Positions 1 through 5,761 of a stretch of DNA of 7,648 nucleotides are shown here, one piece after another (position 1 is the first letter of the stretch; every line of letters starts with the position of its first letter). The DNA is from JAUXIQ01 sp030620925 [NCBI: Nitrospinota bacterium] (GTDB taxonomy: Bacteria; JAUXIQ01), in contig JAUXIQ010000084.1 of assembly GCA_030620925.1 (NCBI GenBank), positions 1-7,648 of the forward strand. Direction: 5' to 3'. The notes under the pieces were generated by a model, which did not search any database, was not told the DNA's origin, and saw only the letters and a list, made by a program, of their open reading frames with translations. The position numbers and the translations under genes were made by a program.

Positions 1-22
1 ACATATCGAGGAGACTGAATGA

Positions 23-1027
23 GTGCCCTCTTTTCAGAAAAGAATTACTATAATAGTACTGCTCCTGGTAATTATAGTTTCGGCGGGCACCATCGGCTAC
101 CGGATTATGGGATGGACTTTGCTGGATGCCGTTTTCATGACGGTCATCACCCTGACCACGGTGGGTTACGAAGAAGTGCATACCCTCTCGGAAGGAGGCA
201 AAGTATTCACCATCTTTCTGATATTATCCGGCCTTGGTGTCCTTTTTTACGGGATAACTAATATCACGGCGTTTATAGTAGAAGGCGAGTTGACAGATAT
301 CCTGACAAGGAGAAAGATGGAAAAGGCCGTATCGAAATTAAAAGATCACTTCATAGTTTGCGGGCTGGGCAAGACGGGGAAGCACGTCATCGAAGAGCTG
401 ATTAAGAATGAGTCTAAGTTCGTAGCCATCGAAAAGGGCATGGACAAGATAGAAGAAGCCAGGAGGATGGGAGATATCTTGTGCGTCCACGGGGATGCAA
501 CGAAAAACGAAACTTTGCTCGATGCCAACATAGAGCACGCCGGTGGCCTGGTTACCACGCTGCCCGCGGACAGTGAAAACCTGTTCGTGGTCCTCTCCGC
601 CAGAGAGATGAATCCCGACCTGCGAATAGTTAGCAGGGTAATCGAGGAAGACGCCGAGCATAAGCTCTACAAGGTCGGCGCCAACTCGGTTGTTTCCACC
701 GATTACATCAGCGGCCTGAGAATGGCCTCCGAGCTTATAAGGCCGTCAGTCGTCTCTTTCCTGGACTTGATGTTCAGAGACTCGAGCAGGACCCTGCGGG
801 TGAGCGAGATGGATATCCCTGATAAATCCAAGATGTCGGGGATTACCATACAGGATGCGGAATTGAGGGAGAAGGCGGGGGTACTGGTTCTGGCTATAAG
901 GAGGAAGGGGGAAAAAGATTTCATTTACGGCCCCTCCGCCCGCGAAAAAATTCAGGAGGGTGATACGCTCATCCTCCTGGGGGATTTAGACCAGTTGAGA
1001 ACGCTTGAAGAGCTTTTTAAGCCGTGA
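23..1027 (+). CDS. Two-TM potassium channel with C-terminal RCK (TrkA-N/TrkA-C) domains, MthK-like
   Basis: Predicted homotetrameric inner-membrane K+ channel gated through a cytoplasmic RCK ring. The 334-residue protein is the usual MthK-type size. TM1 is at about residues 8-29, followed by a pore helix and filter (TTVGYEE, 45-51). TM2 is at about 61-86 with several glycines that could act as a hinge. An RCK Rossmann domain starts near 108 with the nucleotide motif GLGKTG (114-119), and a TrkA-C-like domain covers roughly 250-333. The GTG start at 23 is the first possible start because TGA (20-22) lies directly upstream in frame. GAGGAGA at 8-14 gives an 8-nt spacing. The filter ends in Glu where canonical channels have Gly, so ion selectivity is uncertain. 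Methionine 99 at the pore/RCK junction could be an internal start. The channel assignment is secure; ligand and direction of flux are not visible. Confidence 0.92.
   Translation: MPSFQKRITIIVLLLVIIVSAGTIGYRIMGWTLLDAVFMTVITLTTVGYEEVHTLSEGGKVFTIFLILSGLGVLFYGITNITAFIVEGELTDILTRRKMEKAVSKLKDHFIVCGLGKTGKHVIEELIKNESKFVAIEKGMDKIEEARRMGDILCVHGDATKNETLLDANIEHAGGLVTTLPADSENLFVVLSAREMNPDLRIVSRVIEEDAEHKLYKVGANSVVSTDYISGLRMASELIRPSVVSFLDLMFRDSSRTLRVSEMDIPDKSKMSGITIQDAELREKAGVLVLAIRRKGEKDFIYGPSAREKIQEGDTLILLGDLDQLRTLEELFKP
307..319 (+). promoter_or_regulatory. Candidate internal ribosome binding site and start for a soluble RCK fragment
   Basis: AAGGAG at 307-312 precedes the in-frame ATG at 317-319 (Met99) by 4 nt. 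This Met lies between TM2 and the RCK domain, close to where the archaeal channel MthK uses an internal Met107 to make free RCK subunits. Use here is inferred. The spacing is short and the purines also encode ordinary residues (T-R-R-K). Confidence 0.35.
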
Positions 1028-1048
1028 TGGTTCTGAATGCGGTTTACC

Positions 1049-1077
1049 TTGATTTAGGGAGACAGCAATTCTCTGAT
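1049..1077 (+). promoter_or_regulatory. Weak candidate promoter for the mutase gene
   Basis: TTGATT (1049-1054) and TCTGAT (1072-1077) are separated by exactly 17 nt in the 83-nt gap between the channel and mutase genes. Each box matches the sigma-70 consensus at only 4 of 6 positions. No terminator is evident after the channel gene, so read-through is equally possible. Confidence 0.2.
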
Positions 1078-1095
1078 CTTACACACCGTATTTCA

Positions 1096-1104
1096 TAAGG
1101 AGGT
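1096..1104 (+). promoter_or_regulatory. Strong Shine-Dalgarno sequence of the mutase gene
   Basis: TAAGGAGGT is a perfect match to the anti-Shine-Dalgarno end of 16S rRNA, with 6 nt to the ATG at 1111. It fixes the start and is the strongest ribosome binding site in the window, suggesting that the mutase is well translated. Confidence 0.85.
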
Positions 1105-1110
1105 ATACCC

Positions 1111-2754
1111 ATGGCGGGCAAGTCGAATGAACAAGAAAAGCGAGCCCCGGTCGACGGAGCGCCCGGAAGCCTGAAGACGATTTCGGGAGTGCCTCTGAAA
1201 CCGGTCTATACAGAAGAGGATTTAAAGGATTTCGATCCCGGGAAGGATTTGGGAGCTCCCGGCGAGTATCCTTACACGCGGGGTGTTCACAGGGATATGT
1301 ACCGTAAACGGAACTGGACTTACAGGCTCTATGCCGGTTACGGTCAGGGCGAGGATACCAATGAGCGTTTCAAGTTCCTGCTGAACAACGGCCAGACAGG
1401 GCTGAGCATGGCCCTCGATCTGCCCACCCAGTTGGGGCTCGATTCTGATGATCCCAAATCCTACGGCGAGGTGGGGAGGGTAGGGGTGGCCATCGACTCC
1501 CTGAAGGATATGGAGCACATTTATGAAGATATATCACTGGACGGCATCAGCACCTCCTTTACCATAAACGCTACCTCCAACATATTGCTGGCGATGTATC
1601 TGGCGGTGGCCGAAAATCAGGGTGTCCCGCAAGAAAAGGTGAGGGGAACCGTTCAGAACGACATACTCAAAGAATACCTGGCCCGGGGCACGTATATCTT
1701 TCCGCCCAAACCGTCCATTCGCCTCATCGGAGACACCGTTGAGTATTGCCTGAAGCATGTTCCCAAATTCAATGCAGTGAACGTGGCCGCCAGCCACATG
1801 CGCTCCGCCGGCGCCACCTACATTCAATCAACGGCCTACATGTTCCTTAACGCCATGGAATATACAAAGGAGGTGCTCAGACGGGGTTACTCCGTAGACG
1901 ACTTTGCCAGCAACATCTCTTTTCTATCCGGTGCCAACAGCGACTTTTTCGAGACCGTCGCCAGGCTGCGGGCTTCCCGCCGGCTGTGGGCGCGGTTGAT
2001 GAAGGAAAGGTTCGAGGCCAAAGAAGCCAAATCCACCATGTTCAGAGTGGCCACCGGCGGCGACTGCCTGAGTATGACAATGGAGCAGCCCATCGTAAAC
2101 GTTGCCCGCATAACCCTCCAGGCCCTCTCAAACGTCTTCGGGGGGACACAATCCATGCTGCTCCCTGCATACGATGAAGCCTACGCCATACCCACCGAGG
2201 AATCCGCCCGCGTATCGCTGCGCATCCAGCAGGTGCTTTCCAACGAAGCGGGGGTCACCAACGTGGTGGACCCGCTGGCCGGCTCCTACTTCGTGGAATC
2301 GCTGACTTCCCAGGTGGAGAAAGAGATAGTGGCCGTCATGGAGAAGATGGAGGAGAGCGGCGGAATGGTTAACGCCATCGAGAACGGGAGCATACAGCGT
2401 CAAATGGCCCGACAGGCCGTAGAGATGCAGAGGGAGTGGGATGAGGGCCATCGGCCTCTGGTGGGGCATAACTGCTACACCGTGGAAGAGAGCATAGAAG
2501 ATTACGAGGCCGAGATGTTCACCATGGAACCGGAGGTTTACAACCGGCAGGTGGAGCGACTCAAAGAAATCCGAGCCTCACGGGACAACGCACTGGTGAA
2601 TCAGAAGCTGGATGCCCTGCGCGGTGCCGCTCAGGGGACGGAGAACACCTTGCCCTATCTTATAGAGGCCATTAAAGCTTATGCCACGGTAGGCGAGATT
2701 ACCACCGTTCTTAAGGAAGTCTTCGGCGAATATCGTCAGCCCACTGCGCTCTGA
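1111..2754 (+). CDS. Methylmalonyl-CoA mutase family protein, large (substrate-binding) subunit, divergent active site
   Basis: Catalytic TIM-barrel subunit of an adenosylcobalamin-dependent acyl-CoA carbon-skeleton mutase. The 547 residues match the stand-alone large subunit. No C-terminal B12-binding DxHxxG domain is present, so a separate small subunit is needed. Aligned by eye to Propionibacterium MCM, it retains R67, T70, R72 and Y74 (R82, T85, R87, Y89), S99 (S114), Q182 (Q197), R192 (carboxylate-binding R207), K219 (K234), H229 (H244), Q347 (Q361) and E356 (E370). It differs at S228 (Y243), N268 (R283), A314 (H328), G316 (Q330) and C319 (G333). The usual HTNS before DEA is LLPA (350-353). 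Keeping Y74 and R192 argues against isobutyryl-CoA mutase (Phe) and 2-hydroxyisobutyryl-CoA mutase (Ile) and favours a carboxylated acyl-CoA. The true substrate is unknown; a larger alkyl- or arylmalonyl/succinyl-CoA is my inference. The family call is very secure, methylmalonyl-CoA specificity is not. Confidence 0.93.
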   Translation: MAGKSNEQEKRAPVDGAPGSLKTISGVPLKPVYTEEDLKDFDPGKDLGAPGEYPYTRGVHRDMYRKRNWTYRLYAGYGQGEDTNERFKFLLNNGQTGLSMALDLPTQLGLDSDDPKSYGEVGRVGVAIDSLKDMEHIYEDISLDGISTSFTINATSNILLAMYLAVAENQGVPQEKVRGTVQNDILKEYLARGTYIFPPKPSIRLIGDTVEYCLKHVPKFNAVNVAASHMRSAGATYIQSTAYMFLNAMEYTKEVLRRGYSVDDFASNISFLSGANSDFFETVARLRASRRLWARLMKERFEAKEAKSTMFRVATGGDCLSMTMEQPIVNVARITLQALSNVFGGTQSMLLPAYDEAYAIPTEESARVSLRIQQVLSNEAGVTNVVDPLAGSYFVESLTSQVEKEIVAVMEKMEESGGMVNAIENGSIQRQMARQAVEMQREWDEGHRPLVGHNCYTVEESIEDYEAEMFTMEPEVYNRQVERLKEIRASRDNALVNQKLDALRGAAQGTENTLPYLIEAIKAYATVGEITTVLKEVFGEYRQPTAL

Positions 2755-2770
2755 CAAAAGCGGCCGATGA

Positions 2771-2801
2771 TCCCCGTACACAGCGGGGAGTAAACTATTT
2801 T
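2771..2801 (+). terminator. Possible weak hairpin terminator or attenuator after the mutase gene
   Basis: TCCCCG (2771-2776) pairs with CGGGGA (2784-2789) around a 7-nt loop, starting 17 nt after the mutase stop. The following stretch is AT-rich (ACTATTTTATT) but has no uninterrupted T run close to the stem, so it may attenuate or stabilise the transcript rather than end it. Confidence 0.3.
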
Positions 2802-2817
2802 ATTAAGTTAATAGGGC

Positions 2818-2862
2818 GCCCCGCGGCATAGGGGCAGCCGCACCGGAAGTCCCGCCTGCGGC
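2818..2862 (+). other. Two adjacent GC-rich hairpins in the mutase/CoA-transferase spacer
   Basis: GCCCC (2818-2822) pairs with GGGGC (2831-2835) around an 8-nt loop. Immediately after, GCCGCA (2837-2842) pairs with TGCGGC (2857-2862), enclosing an inner CGG/CCG stem (2844-2846 with 2852-2854). GGGCGCCC (2814-2821) is also a perfect palindrome and could compete with the first stem. I do not recognise a known riboswitch; the region is too short for a cobalamin riboswitch. The role could be mRNA processing, translational control or a repeat remnant. Confidence 0.4.
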
Positions 2863-2867
2863 GGAAA

Positions 2868-2885
2868 ATAGTAGATATAGTAGAT
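2868..2885 (+). repeat. Perfect tandem duplication of a 9-bp unit
   Basis: ATAGTAGAT occurs at 2868-2876 and again directly at 2877-2885. The second copy runs up to the GAGGT ribosome binding site (2886-2890) of the CoA-transferase gene. It is AT-rich, contrasting with the GC-rich hairpins just upstream, and would leave the ribosome landing site unstructured. It may simply be slippage. Confidence 0.85.
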
Positions 2886-2897
2886 GAGGTATTGCCT

Positions 2898-4088
2898 ATG
2901 AAGGGACCATTGGCAGGAGTGAAAGTGCTGGACTTGACCCGGGCGCTGGCCGGTCCTTATGGCTCTATGATACTTGGCGATCTGGGGGCGGATATAATCA
3001 AGGTGGAGGGGCCGGATGGTGATTTCACCCGAAAGGTGCCCCCTCACTTCCATATGGGCCAGAGCATGTATTTCATATCCATGAATCGAAGCAAGAAGAG
3101 CGTAGGCATAGACCTTAAAAGCGAAGGGGGGAGGGAGGTCTTTTATCGGTTGACCGAGCACGCCGACGTAGTCTTCGATAATTTCAGAGGCGGCGTTACA
3201 GCCAAGCTGAAGCTGGACTATAAAACCCTCAAAGCCGTTAACCCCCGGATAATAACGTGCTCACTGTCGGGCTACGGCAGCAAAGGGCCCCTTGCCGATC
3301 AGCCCGCCTACGATCTTCCAATACAAGCCTTCAGCGGCGGAATGAGCATCACCGGCGAACCGGGGAGACCCCCCGTAAGGGCGGGCATACCCATTTCCGA
3401 CCTGTGCGCCGGAATGTTCGCCGCCCACGGCATAATGGCCGCCCTCTACGCCAGGGAAAAAACGGGGGAAGGGCAGCCTGTGGAAGTTTCTCTGATGAGC
3501 GGCCAGATAGGCATGCTGGCCTACATGGCGGGATACTACTTCAAGTCGGGCCAGATACCCGGCCCCGTCGGTTCGGGCCATCAGACCACCGTCCCCTACG
3601 GGGCTTTTAAGACCACCGACGGATGGATAGCCTTCTCCGGCGGCCAGGACCAGTTCTGGCCCAAGCTGTGCCGGGCGATAGGAATGGAGGAGATGGCGTC
3701 CGACGAGAAATTCCGTGATAAGAAAAACCGCCAGGAAAACCGGGACGTGCTCTACGAAATATTGAGCGAGAAGTTCGCCCAAAAGAGCACCGAGGAATGG
3801 TTGAAAATAATGATGGATTACGATATACCCGCCTCCCCCGTCCATAACCTTGAGCAGGCCCTTAACCATCCCCAGGTGCTGGCCAATAATATGGTGCTCG
3901 ACCTCACGCCCCCCGAGGGGCCGCCCATAAAGGTTGCGGGAAACCCCATAAAGATGCCCTCGATTCCTGATAAGGATTATGCCTATCCGCCTCTTTTAGG
4001 CCAGCACACCGATGAAATCCTCACCTCGCTGCTGGGTTATTCCTCAGAGCGGATTGCGAAACTGAGAGAAGAGGGAGTAATTTTTTAA
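2898..4088 (+). CDS. Family III CoA-transferase (CaiB/BaiF/Frc; alpha-methylacyl-CoA racemase superfamily)
   Basis: Predicted cytoplasmic enzyme that moves CoA between carboxylic acids, or epimerises 2-methylacyl-CoA esters, acting as an interlocked dimer. The N-terminus has the family signature LxGVKVLDLTRxLAGP, then LGADIIKVEGP. The catalytic Asp is D168 in the PISDLCAGM motif, matching Asp169 of formyl-CoA transferase. GEGQPVEVSLM follows, and a glycine loop SGGQ lies at about 247-250. At 396 residues it has normal family length. I chose ATG 2898 because GAGGT (2886-2890) is 7 nt upstream; an in-frame TTG at 2892 is too close to it. It follows the mutase gene by 143 nt on the same strand, so a shared pathway is likely: activation of a substrate to its CoA ester or adjustment of its stereochemistry before rearrangement. 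Transferase versus racemase cannot be decided by eye. Confidence 0.9.
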   Translation: MKGPLAGVKVLDLTRALAGPYGSMILGDLGADIIKVEGPDGDFTRKVPPHFHMGQSMYFISMNRSKKSVGIDLKSEGGREVFYRLTEHADVVFDNFRGGVTAKLKLDYKTLKAVNPRIITCSLSGYGSKGPLADQPAYDLPIQAFSGGMSITGEPGRPPVRAGIPISDLCAGMFAAHGIMAALYAREKTGEGQPVEVSLMSGQIGMLAYMAGYYFKSGQIPGPVGSGHQTTVPYGAFKTTDGWIAFSGGQDQFWPKLCRAIGMEEMASDEKFRDKKNRQENRDVLYEILSEKFAQKSTEEWLKIMMDYDIPASPVHNLEQALNHPQVLANNMVLDLTPPEGPPIKVAGNPIKMPSIPDKDYAYPPLLGQHTDEILTSLLGYSSERIAKLREEGVIF

Positions 4089-4101
4089 TACTAGACCTGA
4101 T

Positions 4102-4137
4102 GCACGACTCTGTGCTGTCTCTCAGTCGGCATTTATT
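4102..4137 (+). terminator. Possible terminator downstream of the CoA-transferase gene
   Basis: CGACT (4105-4109) pairs with AGTCG (4124-4128), extended by GC/GC (4102-4103 with 4129-4130) across a bulged A. ATTTATT follows. The stem is short, the loop is 14 nt and the T run is broken, so this is tentative. Its position 14 nt after the stop is right. Confidence 0.25.
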
Positions 4138-4150
4138 GAAATATTATAAT

Positions 4151-4248
4151 CGCAGGAGCGGCATCTTGGCGCGATTGCCAGCATTATCTTAACCGTAACC
4201 CGGGTTTGTCGCTCGGTTGCGATTCGCGCCTGGAATGCGCTCCTACAG
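4151..4248. repeat. REP-like inverted pair (two units facing each other)
   Basis: The left unit (4151-4177) begins CGCAGGAGCG and contains GGCGCGATT. The right unit, read on the minus strand (4247-4222), begins TGTAGGAGCG and contains GGCGCGAAT. AGGAGCG (4154-4160) pairs with CGCTCCT (4238-4244), and GGCGCGA (4168-4174) with TCGCGCC (4224-4230); both arms have 7-nt spacers between these blocks. The layout between convergent genes resembles the REP/BIME elements of other bacteria, whose units often begin with a similar GTAGGAGCG-type head. No coding sequence is apparent here. Confidence 0.6.
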
Positions 4249-4264
4249 TATGAAAACGTATAAT

Positions 4265-4293
4265 CGAGTGCGGCGGGATGCCGCTCCATCCCG
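4265..4293 (-). repeat. Third REP-like unit, reverse orientation
   Basis: Read on the minus strand, GGAGCGGCATC (4287-4277) is an exact 11-bp match to the left unit of the neighbouring pair (4155-4165), and CCGCCGC follows. It is thus a third copy of the same unit, 8 nt after the end of trkH. Confidence 0.55.
4274..4293 (-). terminator. Hairpin after trkH, possible terminator or mRNA 3' end stabiliser
   Basis: CGGGATG (4274-4280) pairs with CATCCCG (4287-4293) in a 7-bp stem with a 6-nt loop, 7 nt beyond the trkH stop. No T run follows directly; TTTT appears about 16 nt later. It may act as a REP-type transcript stabiliser or bidirectional boundary rather than a classical terminator. Confidence 0.35.
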
Positions 4294-4300
4294 TAGTCTT

Positions 4301-5743
4301 TTACTGTCGCCAGTAGGTGGCGGTGAAGAGCACCAGGACCGTATAAATCTCAAGCCTCCCCATGAGCATGCACACAATCAGCACCCATTTCCCCAGGATC
4401 GGTATATGGGCGTAGTCGTGGGTGGGCCCTACCAGCCCGAAGCCGGGGCCTATATTCCCCAGCGTGGCCGCCACCGAGCCCAGAGAGGTGACGATGTCGT
4501 ACCCTAAGCCGGCCATTATCAGGGAAGCCAGCAGGAAGGTGCCCGTATAAACGAGGAAAAACGCCATGGCGCCGTGTATGACCTCAGAGGGCACGGGTTT
4601 CCCGCTGATTTTCATGCTGATGACCGCCTTGGGGTGCACCAGCCGGGAAAGCTCATAGTAGCTCTGCTTGATGAACATAAGCATGCGTCCCTGTTTCATG
4701 GCGCCCCCGGTGGAGCCCGCACAACCGCCCATGAAGATCAGTATGAACAGCACCAGCCTGGATAAAAACGGCCATTGTTCGTAGTTCGCCGTCCCGTAGC
4801 CGGTGGTCGTAGTCATACTGATCACCTGGAATATGGAATACCTGAAAGCTTTGGATAGTGAACCGTAGATGTCGATCCTCGTCTGCACGGTGATGATCAG
4901 GGTGGCCACCAAAAGCACGGTGACATAAAAAAGAAACTCGCTGTCCCTGAAATAAGCTGTCGGTTTTCCCCTGATGGCGCTGTAATGCAGCACGAAATTA
5001 ACGCCCGCCAGGAACATGAAGACGGTGATGACTGTATCCACGTAGGCGCTATTATATGCTCCGATGCTGGTCGCCTTCGTGGAGAAGCCTCCGGTGGCCA
5101 TGGTGGTGAAGGCGTGAGACACCGCCTCGTACAGCGAAACGTCGCCCAGGTAGAGGAGCACCACCTCGGCGGCGGAGAATATGAGGTAGGTCACCCACAG
5201 CAGCCTGGCGGTCTCCTTGATGCGGGGGCTGAGCCTGTCGGGGGTGGGGCCGGGGACTTCGGCCCTGAATATCTGCATCCCTCCCACACCCAGCGTGGGC
5301 AGAATAGCAAGAGAGAGGACGATGATCCCCATCCCCCCCAGCCACTGGATAAGGCTGCGCCATAGCAGGATGCCGTGGGGTTGGGCTTCTATGTTGGTGA
5401 GTACCGTAGCCCCCGTGGTTGTGAAACCGGACATGGATTCGAAAACGGCGTCGGTAAAACCACCGAAGGAGCCGTAAAATAGAAAGGGGAGGCTCCCGAA
5501 GAACGCCGCCGAAACCCACCCCAGCGTTACCACGGCGAAAGCCTCTCTGGTGCCCATTTCGCCGGGGGATCTGGACAGCAAGACGAAGGCCAACCCGACG
5601 GAGACGGTCAGGAGAGAAGAATAGAGGAAGGAGTTGGCGTCGCCTTCTCCGAAGTAGATCGAGACTCCCAGGGGGGCCAGCATGCAAAGGCCCACGGCGG
5701 CTATGAGCGCGCCGATGATATAGAGGATGACCCTTAAGTTCAC
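4301..5743 (-). CDS. trkH: Trk system potassium uptake protein TrkH
   Basis: Membrane-embedded translocating subunit of the Trk K+ uptake system, gated by TrkA. The 480 residues match TrkH. The four pore-loop repeats are all present: GFTTTGAT (106-113), TMATGGFST (214-222), TTTTGYGT (311-318) and TLGNIGPGFG (427-436). Other hallmarks are QWLGGMGI (133-140) and the GGCAGSTGGAMK loop (339-350) that lies between repeat units. Hydrophobic helices fill the rest, and the first (about 4-24) is typical of the family N-terminus. The start is GTG at 5743, 18 nt after the trkA stop. No convincing Shine-Dalgarno is visible in that gap, so translation is probably coupled to trkA. The key filter glycines (G111, G218/219, G315, G432) are intact, so it should be functional. 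Na+ versus proton coupling cannot be read from the sequence. Confidence 0.96.
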   Translation of the reverse strand: MNLRVILYIIGALIAAVGLCMLAPLGVSIYFGEGDANSFLYSSLLTVSVGLAFVLLSRSPGEMGTREAFAVVTLGWVSAAFFGSLPFLFYGSFGGFTDAVFESMSGFTTTGATVLTNIEAQPHGILLWRSLIQWLGGMGIIVLSLAILPTLGVGGMQIFRAEVPGPTPDRLSPRIKETARLLWVTYLIFSAAEVVLLYLGDVSLYEAVSHAFTTMATGGFSTKATSIGAYNSAYVDTVITVFMFLAGVNFVLHYSAIRGKPTAYFRDSEFLFYVTVLLVATLIITVQTRIDIYGSLSKAFRYSIFQVISMTTTTGYGTANYEQWPFLSRLVLFILIFMGGCAGSTGGAMKQGRMLMFIKQSYYELSRLVHPKAVISMKISGKPVPSEVIHGAMAFFLVYTGTFLLASLIMAGLGYDIVTSLGSVAATLGNIGPGFGLVGPTHDYAHIPILGKWVLIVCMLMGRLEIYTVLVLFTATYWRQ

Positions 5744-5761
5744 GTTGTGCTTTCGAGGAAT

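Noticed and set aside
19-261. ATG-started 80-codon frame overlapping the channel start
   Set aside because: It has no recognisable domain and lies in another frame over the clearly homologous channel sequence. The ribosome binding site at 8-14 is better placed for the GTG at 23.
1111-2754. Fused full-length methylmalonyl-CoA mutase with its own B12 domain
   Set aside because: The protein ends at residue 547 without a DxHxxG motif, and no such motif follows in the next 143 nt or in the next gene.
2755-2897. Cobalamin riboswitch controlling the B12-dependent pathway
   Set aside because: The spacer is only 143 nt, lies after the mutase rather than before it, and I find no B12-box-like core. 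The 83-nt leader of the mutase gene is also too short.
3261-3869. 202-codon open frame antisense to the CoA-transferase
   Set aside because: It overlaps the catalytic core of a well-supported gene and the translation has no family features; it is a product of GC-rich third positions.
4151-4293. CRISPR array
   Set aside because: The repeats are in mixed orientation, imperfect and unequally spaced, which fits REP-like units and not a CRISPR.
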